Below are positions 20,464 to 31,148 of a DNA stretch of 64,000 nt, in pieces (position 1 is the stretch's first letter; every line of letters starts with the position of its first letter). Source of the stretch: Saprospiraceae bacterium (GTDB lineage Bacteria; Bacteroidota; Bacteroidia; Chitinophagales; Saprospiraceae); assembly GCA_016718205.1 (NCBI GenBank), contig JADKEB010000012.1, positions 1 to 64,000 of the forward strand, written 5' to 3'. The notes beneath the pieces are model-generated. The model was given only the letters and a program-made list of their open reading frames with translations. It ran no database searches and was not told the DNA's origin. Both the position numbers and the translations under genes were made by a program.

Positions 20464-23400
20464 TTACTGTGTTACACTCACCCTTCCAGTGCTCATTCTG
20501 GCATAAATATCTCCATTGTACATATGCTCACAGCTCACGGCCGGCATGAAGAAGTCACCCGAAAAAGCGGCTTTGGCTTTGAAAGTAAACACTTCTGTGC
20601 CTCCTGGTCTAAGTCCAAAAAAGGTATATACCCGATCATCCTTAAAATCCTGGTAGGTATAGTTGCCTTTATTTTTGGCTATTTCGGTTTCATACAGCCT
20701 TGGATTGATGAGTTCCCAACCTGCCGGCATTTTGAGATTTAGTGCCAGATCATTGAGTGCTGTGGCAGCAGGATTATTGACCCTGACAGTGATGATGATA
20801 TCATCTCCTTGTTTTGCTCCGGAGCTACCGGATTGTTTTGTGGTGGCATTGTAATAATCAGTGGTGATATTCAGATTGGAAGATGTGCCTTCTTTGGTCA
20901 GTGTATTGTCAATAAATCTCGACGACTGATATATATACATTTTACCTTTACCTTTGTTTTGTATAGTAACAGGTTTGCTAAAAGCTGATTTATCGATTTT
21001 TATCAGTTTGGGCTCAAATGACGAATGATTATAACTTTTGGTGCCACCATTCAATCCTGAGACCGTGTAATCAATTTTGCCTGTAATATTCAGTGCCTTT
21101 CCGAAATACTTAAATGCCGCGATGAAAGCATATCCTTTTGTCTGTGTACTGGTCCAGGACATGGCATTGAGTGATTCTACCATCTGATCATAATAGGATT
21201 CCAGCTTTTTCTTTTCAGAATCAATGTAACTTAAAATTTCAACAATCATGGCCTTGTCTCGACCCGGATCACCGAAGGATTCGTAGCTGGAATAGTTGTG
21301 CTGATTTTTCTGAAGATTTTCAGCCTTGGATACATATTCCTTTGCTTTTGAATCATATCCGCTGAGTTGAAAACTACCTGCGACCAGCCACCATGTCAAT
21401 GCGTTGACAGATTTATTGGAAGTCACAAATCGGTTCATGGCTGACTTTGCCGGTTTTCCGCCTTTGGCGAGTACAAACATTCTGAATGCCTGAGCCAAAG
21501 ATTCTGATTCGTAGATGTATGAAGAACTGCTTTCTGCCAGTGCCCAGTTATTGGCCGTGGCAACATGTGCATCCAGCCATCTGCTGAGCATATCTGAATT
21601 GTGATTGAGATATCCAAGTCGCTTCATTTCAGTCAGGAAATTGCCGGCATAGATGTCTGACCATGCATGATAGTAACTCCCTTCCCAATAGTTGAACTTA
21701 GCGTTGGATTGTTGCATTTTTGAAATTTTGTGCATCGAAGCCTGCAGATTTTCCATTCTTTTTTTGTTTTCTGCAGGATCGAGTTCTATGATCTTATCAA
21801 GGTATAGCTGGCTGAAACCTACAGAAGTGGACTGCTCCAGACAACCGTAAGGATACTCCACAAGGTCGCCTGCATATCGGGTAAAGTCCGGTACTTTCAG
21901 GCCACTGATGAGCACTGATGAGCTGAATACATCGGCATATCCTTTAGGTTTTGCAGTAATCGTTGCTTTGGATCCTGATTCTATAATTTGTTTATTGACA
22001 GTGGACTCGTATGAATTAGGATAATGGACGGGAATGGAAGTCGTTTCGGTCATCTTTTTATTGCCACTGCTTATGCCCATCTCCACATCGAGCTTACCGG
22101 TCTTGTTGAGCACTTCAATATTGTAAGACTGCAATACCTGATTTTTACCACCGAAAACAATATTTTTACTGGCAGTAAGACCTTTGATCATCGTGGGGTC
22201 TGCCTTTGCTGTCAAAGTAGCAGATTGGATACCCGGTTCATCCTTGAGGACAGTCACAGGCAGCATTAGTTTATCACTGACATTGAGCGATCTTGGAAAC
22301 TGAGTCTGTATCATCAATGGATTTTTGACAGGGAAGGCCTTGTCCAGTTTTCCAAAGTTCTTATCATTGCATGCTACTATCATCAGCCTTACTCTGCCTA
22401 TGTAGTTCGGGATGTTGACAGTGTGATTCATTTTTCCACCTTTACCTGCCTTAAACGGACCCAAATGAATAGAGACAGGTTTAAATCTGTTGATTTCTGC
22501 TATGGCATCAGGATGATAAGCATCGTCACCACCAATAGATATGATACCAGCAAATTTTCCTTTGAAGTAATTGATCAGGTACTGATACACATCCCAGGTT
22601 TTTACTAATAATGGAAACTTACCATTAAAATGTTTGTAAGGATCGGGCGTCTGAAATCCCGTCAGATTGAGTAAACCTTCGTCCACCAGAGCTATGGTAT
22701 ATTCCATCGGTCTGCCTTCACTTTCTGATACAGTAAAATTATAGGCTTTATTGGATTCAAGTTTGTCAGGTAGCGTTGCTACCGGTTTCAGGGCGGTAAC
22801 GGCAGCATCCATTTTTACATGACGAATGCCGTACATACGCAAAGGCAGATCATTGGCTTCCTGTTTGTATTTCTGCATGATGGTGGCGTGTATGTAGATA
22901 TTTGGTGACCAGTCATCATTGGATTTTAGCTGTATGATATTATTGCCTTTTGTTATTGTGTGCCAGCTTTGTTCTATCACTCTGTTACCTCGTTCGATAC
23001 TTACCAGCACCTTTGCATCTGCAATTTCGGGCATTTTTAATTTGATAGTTTCTCCTGTTTTATAGGCATTTTTGTCTGTTTCGAATTCAGTAATGTAAGG
23101 TTGAGCACCTGGTATAGACTCTACTCCGTCATAGACAGTAAAATACGTCTGAGTGCGGTGACCGGAGTTTTCGTCTGTGATAGTCATCTTATAAGCCCCT
23201 TTTTCCAGAGATCCTTTAGGTAAGGTGATTTTTCCCTTTCCTGTGATGGATACATTGCCACCATCCACATCCTGCCAGTATTCGGCATTGACAAAATTTC
23301 CTGCTGATCTCAGTCTGTATTTGTCTACCCACCAGGATTCAATGTGCTTCTGGATCTGATAGGAGATATTATTATTTTGACTATGAGTTTTTCCTCTACT

Positions 23401-25983
23401 ATTGACATTGACTAATGATACCTCTATATTTTCGGCAAAGGTGTGATTGCCACCCCAACCTGAGCCATCTTTTCTTTTAGCACCTATGTAAGTGGTGAAA
23501 GGATATACTTTGATGGATTTCCCTTCTTTATTGGTACCACCACCCGGGAGTAAGGTCTCTGTTTCGATAGATACATTGATGGGGCTATTGTATTTTTTTA
23601 AGTCCTGACTTCCTGCAAATGAAGCTGTACCATTGTCTTTGGTTTGAAGATTGAGGATGGATATGTTGTTGTCAGGCATTTCATTATCCAATACATCAAA
23701 AGTGTAGTCACGGAAATCACCGAAAGGCTGTGATATCTTTCTGACTCTTGCATTGGCAGTAACTTTGGCATTTCCGACTTCAAATCCGGTGAGATATTTT
23801 ACTTGTATAGTTCCTGAAATTTTATCAGTATAGATAGTATTATCTGAGATGCCGGTAAAAGAATATAACACTTCGGCAGTATTGGGTTTGATGGTCTCAA
23901 TTCTGATGTTTTTGCTGACTTTTTTAGGTCCGATCTGAAAAACACATCGGTACAATCCTGTTTTTGCTGACACAAGAGTATGAAGGGTAAAACTATGGAT
24001 CAGGTTTTTATCTGTATTTATCTGGCGAATCTGCTCGTCCACGACCATGTTTTCTGTATCAAAAAAGGTCATAACAACAGGCATTCCGGCGGGTAGGGTC
24101 GTTTGAGCTTTGTTGATCATCAGGTCCACGTATATACTATCTCCGGGTCGCCATACATCTCTGTCAGTATATGCAAAAAACTCAGTTTCGATCTCTGACC
24201 GTTCGCCGGCAATGTCAAACTCTGTGAGCGAATTGCTTTGATTGGGGTCGAGTGCAAGATAGGTTTGTTGAGCTCCTTTCACAATCTTCAATACCGCTGC
24301 GTCGCCTTTGATATTTTTAAAATCTATAAAACCATTGCTGTTGGTCTTTGCTGAGGTTATTTTTTCAGCCTGCAGACTATACAATGTGACCTCAGCATCA
24401 GCAACCTGGCTCAGATCAAGCAGTTTGCTGAGTGCAATATGATAGCTATTTCCTGCTTTTTTGGCAACGACTGCATAATCTGAACAAATAAACATCCTTT
24501 GCACAGGATCCCGATACATATAATAAGCCAGCTTACATGGGTCTGCTTTTTCTTCCCAGTTGTAATCATCATAATAGTAGTGTGAATCATCATAGTAATT
24601 GTCTCTTAGCTCAAAAAAATCATTATTAGGAATTTTTGAGTTAACTTTATATTTTATTAGACTGTTTTTACATCCGATGGTGGTATTTTCAGGACCAAAA
24701 TCCATGGAAATGTGATAAATGCTGCCAGGAATTTTTTTGATTTTGGCTGTAAGATCGATACCATGCACCGTCCATCCCTCATTATCCCTTAGACCATCAT
24801 TGAGGGGAACGACCTGATCATATACAGGCTTTCCATACATTCTGATATTGTAGTAATCAGAGTAGGAGAGTGATTGCCATGCCAGATAATGCAAGACATT
24901 TTCCTGTTTTATTTCTATCACTACGATTCTGAGTGCATTGATAGCACGGGTTTTTATAGGGATTTTGAAATCACCTTCAGAAGGAAAATAATTTCCATCA
25001 CTGACAAACTGTGCGTCAGGTTTATCAGTAAACGTACTGATCTCAAAGGTTTGATCTTGTGATAGCGATTTACCTTCAACAGACTTGATATTTTTGTTAA
25101 GACTGATGTTTATTTTATCTGCATCTCTCACATCACCCAAAAAAATGGTTAGAATGTTATTATCTATTTTGTAGGATGCATTGTCATCTTTTACTTTCAG
25201 CAATCCCGTAAGATCTTGTTGTTTATTGAGCCGTTGCGAGAAATATATATTGAATGTCTTTTCGACAGCTTGATGTTGGGTATGGACAACACTAAGGCTT
25301 TTGGCATCATAGTCAAAAAACGCTATTTCACCTTTGATTTCAGCTCCTATGGATTGTCCGTTCCAGAGAATTTTTGTCTCCTTTCCTGCTGATTTTGGTA
25401 ACCTGAATGCTGCCTGAAAATCTGTAGGTGACCTCTCTGTGATCTCTGGTGTAACTTCTGGTGTGACAAAACATGTTTTTACCTGTTCCGCAGTAACTTT
25501 ATCCGCAGTCTTGATTCCTGCAAACATTGAGATAGTACCATCATCATTGATTTCAAATCCTTCTCTGTCCACCTTGATATCCTGAGCAAATGTTTTGATC
25601 TGATACTGTATGTTTTCATATTTTTTGCTGTCCAGCGATTTCAAATTTAAGGAGACGGTATATGTTTCGCCTGATTTGAGAGGAGCAGCAGGTGTGAAAG
25701 TCAGAACTGTATGATTGGACAGTGTAACTTTTCCTGGTACAGTAGGAGACAAAGATATGACATCCTGGAGATCACTTTCCTGTACAGCATCTGTCAGAGG
25801 TTCTTTCAGCACATACTTTAGGTCATCCGAAGATGAGATCATACCGGCTGTAGCTGCCATAAAATACTGATCAAGCAGTTCCTGATCTTTAGCAACATTG
25901 AGTAGGTCGTCAGCAGACTTTTTTGACTTGCAGGAGACCACTAAAAGCAATAATAAAACAGTAAGGTAAGTGAGGTTTTTCAT
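20464..25983 (-). CDS. Alpha-2-macroglobulin family lipoprotein
   Basis: A very large protein of about 1,839 residues. ATG at 25,983 (MKNLTYLTVLLLLLVVSC) gives a clean lipoprotein signal with lipobox and cysteine; an ATG six codons earlier is less likely. MG domains make up the first half, with a Bacteroidota-type MG2 region (WRPGDSIYVDL). The thioester motif GCLEQ is present near residue 1,380 and is followed by the alpha-helical thioester domain. Bacterial alpha-2-macroglobulins trap attacking proteases in the periplasm, usually beside a PBP1C gene for envelope repair. Here no pbpC is adjacent. The gene is intact over 5.5 kb, in sharp contrast to the first 16 kb. Confidence 0.93.
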   Translation of the reverse strand: MKNLTYLTVLLLLLVVSCKSKKSADDLLNVAKDQELLDQYFMAATAGMISSSDDLKYVLKEPLTDAVQESDLQDVISLSPTVPGKVTLSNHTVLTFTPAAPLKSGETYTVSLNLKSLDSKKYENIQYQIKTFAQDIKVDREGFEINDDGTISMFAGIKTADKVTAEQVKTCFVTPEVTPEITERSPTDFQAAFRLPKSAGKETKILWNGQSIGAEIKGEIAFFDYDAKSLSVVHTQHQAVEKTFNIYFSQRLNKQQDLTGLLKVKDDNASYKIDNNILTIFLGDVRDADKINISLNKNIKSVEGKSLSQDQTFEISTFTDKPDAQFVSDGNYFPSEGDFKIPIKTRAINALRIVVIEIKQENVLHYLAWQSLSYSDYYNIRMYGKPVYDQVVPLNDGLRDNEGWTVHGIDLTAKIKKIPGSIYHISMDFGPENTTIGCKNSLIKYKVNSKIPNNDFFELRDNYYDDSHYYYDDYNWEEKADPCKLAYYMYRDPVQRMFICSDYAVVAKKAGNSYHIALSKLLDLSQVADAEVTLYSLQAEKITSAKTNSNGFIDFKNIKGDAAVLKIVKGAQQTYLALDPNQSNSLTEFDIAGERSEIETEFFAYTDRDVWRPGDSIYVDLMINKAQTTLPAGMPVVMTFFDTENMVVDEQIRQINTDKNLIHSFTLHTLVSAKTGLYRCVFQIGPKKVSKNIRIETIKPNTAEVLYSFTGISDNTIYTDKISGTIQVKYLTGFEVGNAKVTANARVRKISQPFGDFRDYTFDVLDNEMPDNNISILNLQTKDNGTASFAGSQDLKKYNSPINVSIETETLLPGGGTNKEGKSIKVYPFTTYIGAKRKDGSGWGGNHTFAENIEVSLVNVNSRGKTHSQNNNISYQIQKHIESWWVDKYRLRSAGNFVNAEYWQDVDGGNVSITGKGKITLPKGSLEKGAYKMTITDENSGHRTQTYFTVYDGVESIPGAQPYITEFETDKNAYKTGETIKLKMPEIADAKVLVSIERGNRVIEQSWHTITKGNNIIQLKSNDDWSPNIYIHATIMQKYKQEANDLPLRMYGIRHVKMDAAVTALKPVATLPDKLESNKAYNFTVSESEGRPMEYTIALVDEGLLNLTGFQTPDPYKHFNGKFPLLVKTWDVYQYLINYFKGKFAGIISIGGDDAYHPDAIAEINRFKPVSIHLGPFKAGKGGKMNHTVNIPNYIGRVRLMIVACNDKNFGKLDKAFPVKNPLMIQTQFPRSLNVSDKLMLPVTVLKDEPGIQSATLTAKADPTMIKGLTASKNIVFGGKNQVLQSYNIEVLNKTGKLDVEMGISSGNKKMTETTSIPVHYPNSYESTVNKQIIESGSKATITAKPKGYADVFSSSVLISGLKVPDFTRYAGDLVEYPYGCLEQSTSVGFSQLYLDKIIELDPAENKKRMENLQASMHKISKMQQSNAKFNYWEGSYYHAWSDIYAGNFLTEMKRLGYLNHNSDMLSRWLDAHVATANNWALAESSSSYIYESESLAQAFRMFVLAKGGKPAKSAMNRFVTSNKSVNALTWWLVAGSFQLSGYDSKAKEYVSKAENLQKNQHNYSSYESFGDPGRDKAMIVEILSYIDSEKKKLESYYDQMVESLNAMSWTSTQTKGYAFIAAFKYFGKALNITGKIDYTVSGLNGGTKSYNHSSFEPKLIKIDKSAFSKPVTIQNKGKGKMYIYQSSRFIDNTLTKEGTSSNLNITTDYYNATTKQSGSSGAKQGDDIIITVRVNNPAATALNDLALNLKMPAGWELINPRLYETEIAKNKGNYTYQDFKDDRVYTFFGLRPGGTEVFTFKAKAAFSGDFFMPAVSCEHMYNGDIYARMSTGRVSVTQ

Positions 25984-26097
25984 TGGTAAATATTTGTCCA
26001 AAGATAACTCATTTTACCATTTAATTAGTGTAGATTTGAAAGGAAATATTTTGATTGAATATTAACCGATGCAGAAGCGATAGCTATTTTTTGAAAC

Positions 26098-26128
26098 AAA
26101 AAGGAGCCTTCTTATGAAGACTCCTTTT
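26098..26128 (-). terminator. Terminator after tRNA-Met
   Basis: Arms AAAGGAG and CTCCTTT form a hairpin just beyond the 3' end of the minus-strand tRNA. The loop side carries a second inner pairing (TTC/GAA). Confidence 0.6.
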
Positions 26129-26129
26129 G

Positions 26130-26203
26130 TAGCGTGAGGCGGGCATGATCCGCCGACCTCGCGATTATGAATCGCGCGCTCTAACCAGCTGAGCTACCAC
26201 GCC
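26130..26203 (-). tRNA. tRNA-Met (CAU anticodon)
   Basis: A 74-nt cloverleaf on the minus strand. The acceptor stem begins GGCGTGG, the D arm is GCTC...GAGC, and the anticodon stem CGCGA/TCGCG has loop TTCATAA with anticodon CAT. The T stem is GGCGG/CCGCC. CCA is not encoded. The first pair is G-T rather than unpaired, which suggests elongator rather than initiator. A CAU anticodon could also be tRNA-Ile2 with lysidine. Confidence 0.9.
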
Positions 26204-26396
26204 ATGATTAAAACGGCCGCAAAGATAAGCAGTTTTAAGAATATTATAGCTATCAGTCGTTAAAATTTCAACAAAAAATTATTTAACAAATTCAGGCTAA
26301 GATTAAAATTATGTTAAAAATATATGCAACATATTTGTATAAAAACTATACTTATACCTTTACAATCAATAATTCAACAATCTAAATTCCCATCAG

Positions 26397-29222
26397 ATGA
26401 AGATAATTACTGCTTTACTCATCACCATGTCTTTTTTACAGATTTCGTGGGCTCAGAAGTATGAAGTGAAAGGCACTATCAAAGATACTATCAATGGTCC
26501 CCTTGTGGCCGCTACTGTCATGCTAATGGACACAGATTCTATCCTGATTGAATACACACAAACTGACCTGAACGGTCACTTTGAGTTCAAATCCATAACA
26601 GAAAAATCCTGTATCATAAAGACATCATATCTGGGATATTTTCCACTGACTATCAATGTATCCTATGAAGGCAAAAACAAAATAGATCTGGGTACTATCA
26701 TGATGTATGAGATTGCAAAGGAACTGATGGAGATTGTCATCAAAGAAGCCAAAGCGCCGCTTAAATTGCGAGGCGATACCGTAGAGTACGATGCCAGCCA
26801 GTTTAAAGTGCCACAGGGTTCCACATTGGAAGATTTGCTCAAAAGATTACCTGGCATAGAAGTGAATCAGGATGGTGCTTTGCAAGCCGATGGAAAGGAT
26901 GTAAGCAAACTTACTGTAGATGGTAAAACGTTTTTCTCCGAAGACCCAAAGTTTGCAATAAAGAATCTTCCTGCCGAGGGTGTCTCAAAGGTGCAGGTTT
27001 TTGATAAAAAGAATGAAGAAGCGGTACTCACAGGAAAATCTACCGCATCACAGGAAAAAACTATGAATATCGAGCTCAAAGAAGAATTTAAGAATGGAGG
27101 ATTCGGAAAAGTAACTGCAGGAGGTGGTTCTGACAGTCGTGGCGAACTCAAAGGCAATTACAATAAATTTGATAAAAAGAATCAGTTTTCGTTTGTCGGT
27201 GTAGCCAACAATACTGGCAGAAACGGACTCTCATGGGATGATTATCAGGATTTTATGGGCTCCAACTCCTGGGATGACAATAGTGAATATGACTACGGTT
27301 TTGGCGGTGGTTTTGTACGTTACTTTTATGGTGGAGGTAGCTCAGGTTTGGAAAACAAAGTGAGCGAAGCTTTTTTTTCCGGTAATAGTGGTGGTTTTCC
27401 TACCAACATCATAGGTGGTGTCAACTATAACTACGACCATAAAAAAAACAAATTTGCCGGAAGATATTTTTTTCAAAACACAGGAAATGAAAAGACCACT
27501 TTTTCTGATTCCAGATCTTTTCTTTCCGGATTTTTTCTCGATAATGCCCGTATAGACAATCAGGATAAAAACAGCATCAATCACAGGGCCGAAACAAAAT
27601 ACCAATATGACATCGACAGTTTTCTCACAGCAATCGTCACGGCTGATATTGCCGTAGTAAGTACTGAAACCGCCCAATCCGGTAATACATCTTTAAAAAG
27701 AGATGGTGAACTGGTCACCAGCCGCAGTAGTTATGATAATACGTCAGACCTTTCGGGAAGATTGCTCAATACTTCTTTGCTACTCAGAAAAAAGTTCAGA
27801 AAAGCAGGCAGAGCTTTTGGAATCAATGGTTCATACCTTAAAACAGACATCACTGAAGACCAAAAGAGATTTTCTGACAATGTATTTTTTAATAACATAG
27901 GTACGCAGGATAGTACACGAAATCTGAGGCAATTTAATGATGATCAATTAGACAAATACGTGATCAAAGCCAATGCCATATTTAGTGAGCCTTTAAGCAA
28001 AAAACTCTTTTGGAAAATTTTCTACAATCTCAGTTCACGCAATGAAAATGGATTCAGGACTGTCAATGATCAGAATCGGTCAGATCTAAGACTCACACAA
28101 AATAATCTTCTGAGTCGGATTTATGAAAACTCCATATTGAATCAAAGGACTGGAACATCAATGACTTTTTCTCACAAGGGGTACAATTTTACCGGAGGTG
28201 TAGCATATCAGACTTTTGATCTTGATGGAAGTTACCAATCTCCGGAAGCAACTCTTTTTAAAGGTAAAGTGGACAATAGTTTTTATCAATGGTTGCCTTA
28301 TGCCGAATTTTCAGGAAATCTCACACGCAACACCTGGATCAATCTCGATTATGGTGTCAATGCATCAGAGCCTACGATAGAAAACCTGTTGCCTGTAGTG
28401 GATTTTTCCAATCCATTGTTTATCACTGAGGGCAACCCTGGCCTTGTACCTACGCTCAATCACAGAGTAGGGGTGTGGTTCAATCACTCATGGCCCGCCA
28501 ATGCCATCAGAATAAGTTTTAATGTCTCTTATACTTACTTTGAAGATCAGATCATACAGCAGCAATCGGTAGATCAAAATCTGATTACGAGATCAAAGCC
28601 CGTCAATTACACTGGAGGCGATCAAATATGGAGCAATATTAACTTGAATTTCCCCATCATCAGAAACAAAATCAAAATGGGAACACGTCTTGGGAGATCA
28701 GGTGGTCAAAGCTTTGCCTTTGTAAATAATATGCTCAACAATACAAATACCATAAGATGGGCTCCAGGGGCTAACATCGACATCACTCCTACCCAAAAAA
28801 CAGCTATCTACCTGAGAGCCGATCTGTCTTTCAGTGCTACAGAGTATGATATCAATACCACTCAAAATCAGAATATTGTCAATCAGAACTACAGCCTGGA
28901 TATCAACACCAATTTTGCAAAAGGGTGGTTTTGGAATTCTACACTAAGACATTCCATCTTTAAAAATGAAAGATTCGGAATTGAGCAAAATATTCCTATT
29001 ATCAATTTGTCAGTGTATCGGCAGTTTTTGAAAGGCAATAAAGGAGAGTTGCGCTTTTCGCTTTATGATGCGTTGAATAAAAATATTCAGATTTCTCAAT
29101 CTACTTCGGTATCACGGGTGTTTGATTCCAGGACACCATCGTTGGCAAGATATCTTATGTTGTCATTCTCCTACAATATCAAAGGTATGAAATCCACGGT
29201 GACAAGAAATGACTACTGGTGA
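26397..29222 (+). CDS. TonB-receptor-like outer-membrane beta-barrel protein (PF14905 type)
   Basis: A 941-residue outer-membrane protein. It has a signal peptide (MKIITALLITMSFLQISWAQ), a carboxypeptidase-regulatory-like beta-sandwich at residues 21-100, and a plug-like segment (GSTLEDLLKRLPGIEVNQDG, then DGKTFFSEDPKFAIKNLPA). A long barrel rich in aromatic and asparagine residues ends in a terminal aromatic (NDYW). The plug and barrel match the outer membrane beta-barrel family found with GLPGLI proteins rather than classical SusC. The cargo is unknown. The next gene (60 bases on) encodes a GLPGLI protein, its usual partner. Confidence 0.9.
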   Translation: MKIITALLITMSFLQISWAQKYEVKGTIKDTINGPLVAATVMLMDTDSILIEYTQTDLNGHFEFKSITEKSCIIKTSYLGYFPLTINVSYEGKNKIDLGTIMMYEIAKELMEIVIKEAKAPLKLRGDTVEYDASQFKVPQGSTLEDLLKRLPGIEVNQDGALQADGKDVSKLTVDGKTFFSEDPKFAIKNLPAEGVSKVQVFDKKNEEAVLTGKSTASQEKTMNIELKEEFKNGGFGKVTAGGGSDSRGELKGNYNKFDKKNQFSFVGVANNTGRNGLSWDDYQDFMGSNSWDDNSEYDYGFGGGFVRYFYGGGSSGLENKVSEAFFSGNSGGFPTNIIGGVNYNYDHKKNKFAGRYFFQNTGNEKTTFSDSRSFLSGFFLDNARIDNQDKNSINHRAETKYQYDIDSFLTAIVTADIAVVSTETAQSGNTSLKRDGELVTSRSSYDNTSDLSGRLLNTSLLLRKKFRKAGRAFGINGSYLKTDITEDQKRFSDNVFFNNIGTQDSTRNLRQFNDDQLDKYVIKANAIFSEPLSKKLFWKIFYNLSSRNENGFRTVNDQNRSDLRLTQNNLLSRIYENSILNQRTGTSMTFSHKGYNFTGGVAYQTFDLDGSYQSPEATLFKGKVDNSFYQWLPYAEFSGNLTRNTWINLDYGVNASEPTIENLLPVVDFSNPLFITEGNPGLVPTLNHRVGVWFNHSWPANAIRISFNVSYTYFEDQIIQQQSVDQNLITRSKPVNYTGGDQIWSNINLNFPIIRNKIKMGTRLGRSGGQSFAFVNNMLNNTNTIRWAPGANIDITPTQKTAIYLRADLSFSATEYDINTTQNQNIVNQNYSLDINTNFAKGWFWNSTLRHSIFKNERFGIEQNIPIINLSVYRQFLKGNKGELRFSLYDALNKNIQISQSTSVSRVFDSRTPSLARYLMLSFSYNIKGMKSTVTRNDYW

Positions 29223-29281
29223 TTCCGGTAAACGGAAGTTGAATGAAATAATTTAATCAAAATAAAAAAAATATACTTCAG

Positions 29282-30025
29282 ATGTTACGGATTTTGAACT
29301 TTTGTTGGTTGTTTTTGCTCACTAATACCCTGGTTTCAGGACAAGAGGGTACCATCACTTTCAACAGAAAATATCACTGGGTAAATATAGTGTCAAAAAT
29401 GCCTTACCTTTCTCTGGAAGAAAAGGACAGGATAAAACTGTCTTGGGGAAATGATAGTGAAAATAAAGGTGAAGATTTTATCTTGACATTCAATAAGGAA
29501 GGAAGTACCTACATACGCAAAGAAAAGACCGAAAATTATGGCTATTCCTGGGATGAAGAAGAAGATATATTTATTAGAGATCAAAAGAGTAAAAAGACAA
29601 AAGACATCAGGATCCTGCTTGGTAAAAAATATATCATTGAAGATGATATCCCAAAATTGAAGTGGAAGATACTCAATGAGCTTAAAGATATCGAAGGATA
29701 CGTGTGCATGAAAGCCGAAACAAAGGACACGGTCAATAATGTCGTCATCCACGCGTGGTTTACTGATAAGATACCAGTGATGAGTGGCCCTGAAGGATTT
29801 TCAGGATTGCCGGGTATGATACTTGCCCTTGACTTTAATGATGATGATGTCAATATTGTGGCCACAAAGGTCGATATGGCACCACAAAAGCCAGTAGTAT
29901 TACCCATACCGAAAAAGATAAAAGGCAAATCAATACTTTATGCAGAGTTTTACTCACGCAAGAAAAAACACATCAATCTGAGTGTCCAGGGTCGTAGAAA
30001 TCCTTATTGGGACGTGAGGTACTGA
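29282..30025 (+). CDS. GLPGLI family protein
   Basis: A 247-residue exported protein with signal peptide (MLRILNFCWLFLLTNTLVSG) and the family motif as SGLPGMIL, preceded by AWFTDKIPVMSGPEGF. GLPGLI proteins follow outer-membrane beta-barrel genes in Bacteroidota and probably form one system with them, but their function is not known. It ends 16 bases before the convergent zinc peptidase gene. Confidence 0.92.
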   Translation: MLRILNFCWLFLLTNTLVSGQEGTITFNRKYHWVNIVSKMPYLSLEEKDRIKLSWGNDSENKGEDFILTFNKEGSTYIRKEKTENYGYSWDEEEDIFIRDQKSKKTKDIRILLGKKYIIEDDIPKLKWKILNELKDIEGYVCMKAETKDTVNNVVIHAWFTDKIPVMSGPEGFSGLPGMILALDFNDDDVNIVATKVDMAPQKPVVLPIPKKIKGKSILYAEFYSRKKKHINLSVQGRRNPYWDVRY

Positions 30026-30041
30026 TGGCAAAAACACTTTC

Positions 30042-30893
30042 TTAATTCATTATTTCCTTAAAAGTATCTCCCTGATCCAGGTCCCCGGTGTCATATCCTT
30101 TTGCAAACCAGGTCATACGTTGTTTTGATGTGCCGTGGGTATATGTTTCTGGTTGAGTGTAACCCATGGAATTTTTCTGAATATTGTCATCACCTACAGC
30201 AGCGGCAGCATTGATGGCCTCCTCAGCATCTCCGGGTTCAAGATATTTTTTAATTTGGTTGGCCCACACACCAGCGAAAAAGTCTGCCTGAAGTTCTGTA
30301 GCTACCTGAACCTGGTTGCCTTGTGCTTCACGCATTCTCCTCCTTAGATTCTGGGTTTCATCAAGGATGCCCAATTGATGTTGTACGTGGTGACCCACCT
30401 CATGAGCTATAACATATGCGATGGCAAAATCACCACCTTTTGCGCCAAATCTTTGTCTGAGAGTATTAAAAAAAGTCATATCCATGTACACCGTTTCATC
30501 TCCTGGACAGTAGAAAGGTCCTGTGCTGCCACTAGCTCCGCCACAAGCGGAACGGGTCACCTCTTTAAACAGCACCATTTTGGGCATACGATATGTCATT
30601 CCCCTTTCTCTGAATAACTTAGTCCAAACATCTTCGGTATCTGCAAAAACAGTTGAAACAAACTGACCCACAATTTTCTCTTCCTGAGTGAGTTCTGTTG
30701 TTTGTGTAGCACTTCCCTGACTCATTTGGTTTTCCAGCTGGCTCAGTATCTGCTGGTTGTCACCACCTAGAAAAAGTTGTACAATCAAAAAGATGATACC
30801 TAAAGCACCACCACCAGCCACCACTTTTCCTGTAGTACTCATACCTCGTCGATCTTCGACATTTTCACTTTGTCTGCGTCCTTCCCATTTCAT
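30042..30893 (-). CDS. Neutral zinc metallopeptidase, YpfJ family
   Basis: A 283-residue protein with an N-terminal polar start, one membrane helix (about residues 20-43), and a zinc motif HEVGHHVQH near residue 163, followed by the downstream family motif LQADFFAGVWA. The family is predicted to be a membrane-anchored peptidase. All catalytic residues are present. It stands alone, with an A/T-rich 250-base gap upstream that holds no gene. Confidence 0.92.
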   Translation of the reverse strand: MKWEGRRQSENVEDRRGMSTTGKVVAGGGALGIIFLIVQLFLGGDNQQILSQLENQMSQGSATQTTELTQEEKIVGQFVSTVFADTEDVWTKLFRERGMTYRMPKMVLFKEVTRSACGGASGSTGPFYCPGDETVYMDMTFFNTLRQRFGAKGGDFAIAYVIAHEVGHHVQHQLGILDETQNLRRRMREAQGNQVQVATELQADFFAGVWANQIKKYLEPGDAEEAINAAAAVGDDNIQKNSMGYTQPETYTHGTSKQRMTWFAKGYDTGDLDQGDTFKEIMN

Positions 30894-31091
30894 ATTTATG
30901 ACTATTGACTATTAATTTTAAAAAAAATTATTTTTTATACTCCTTATCTCTAATTCTGACATTAATTTCGCGTAAAAGTAACAAAAATCATTTTGCGAAT
31001 CAAATATTGCTATTTTTAATATAAAGTCAAAAGTGAACAAAAAAAAATTTTAAAATATCTTCATTCAAAAATGATATATTTTTGTAAAAAG

Positions 31092-31138
31092 AAAGTAATA
31101 AATCCAATCACCTAAGGAATCCAGTGACAAATCATTAA
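31092..31138. repeat. Downstream copy of an internal piece of the Rpn-like gene
   Basis: About 47 bases (beginning AAAGTAATAAATCCAATCA) repeat 31,468-31,514, which lies inside the neighbouring nuclease gene, with about four differences. It lies just beyond that gene's stop, so a former tandem copy or a recombined 3' end is likely. Confidence 0.7.
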
Positions 31139-31148
31139 ACTTGCCCTG

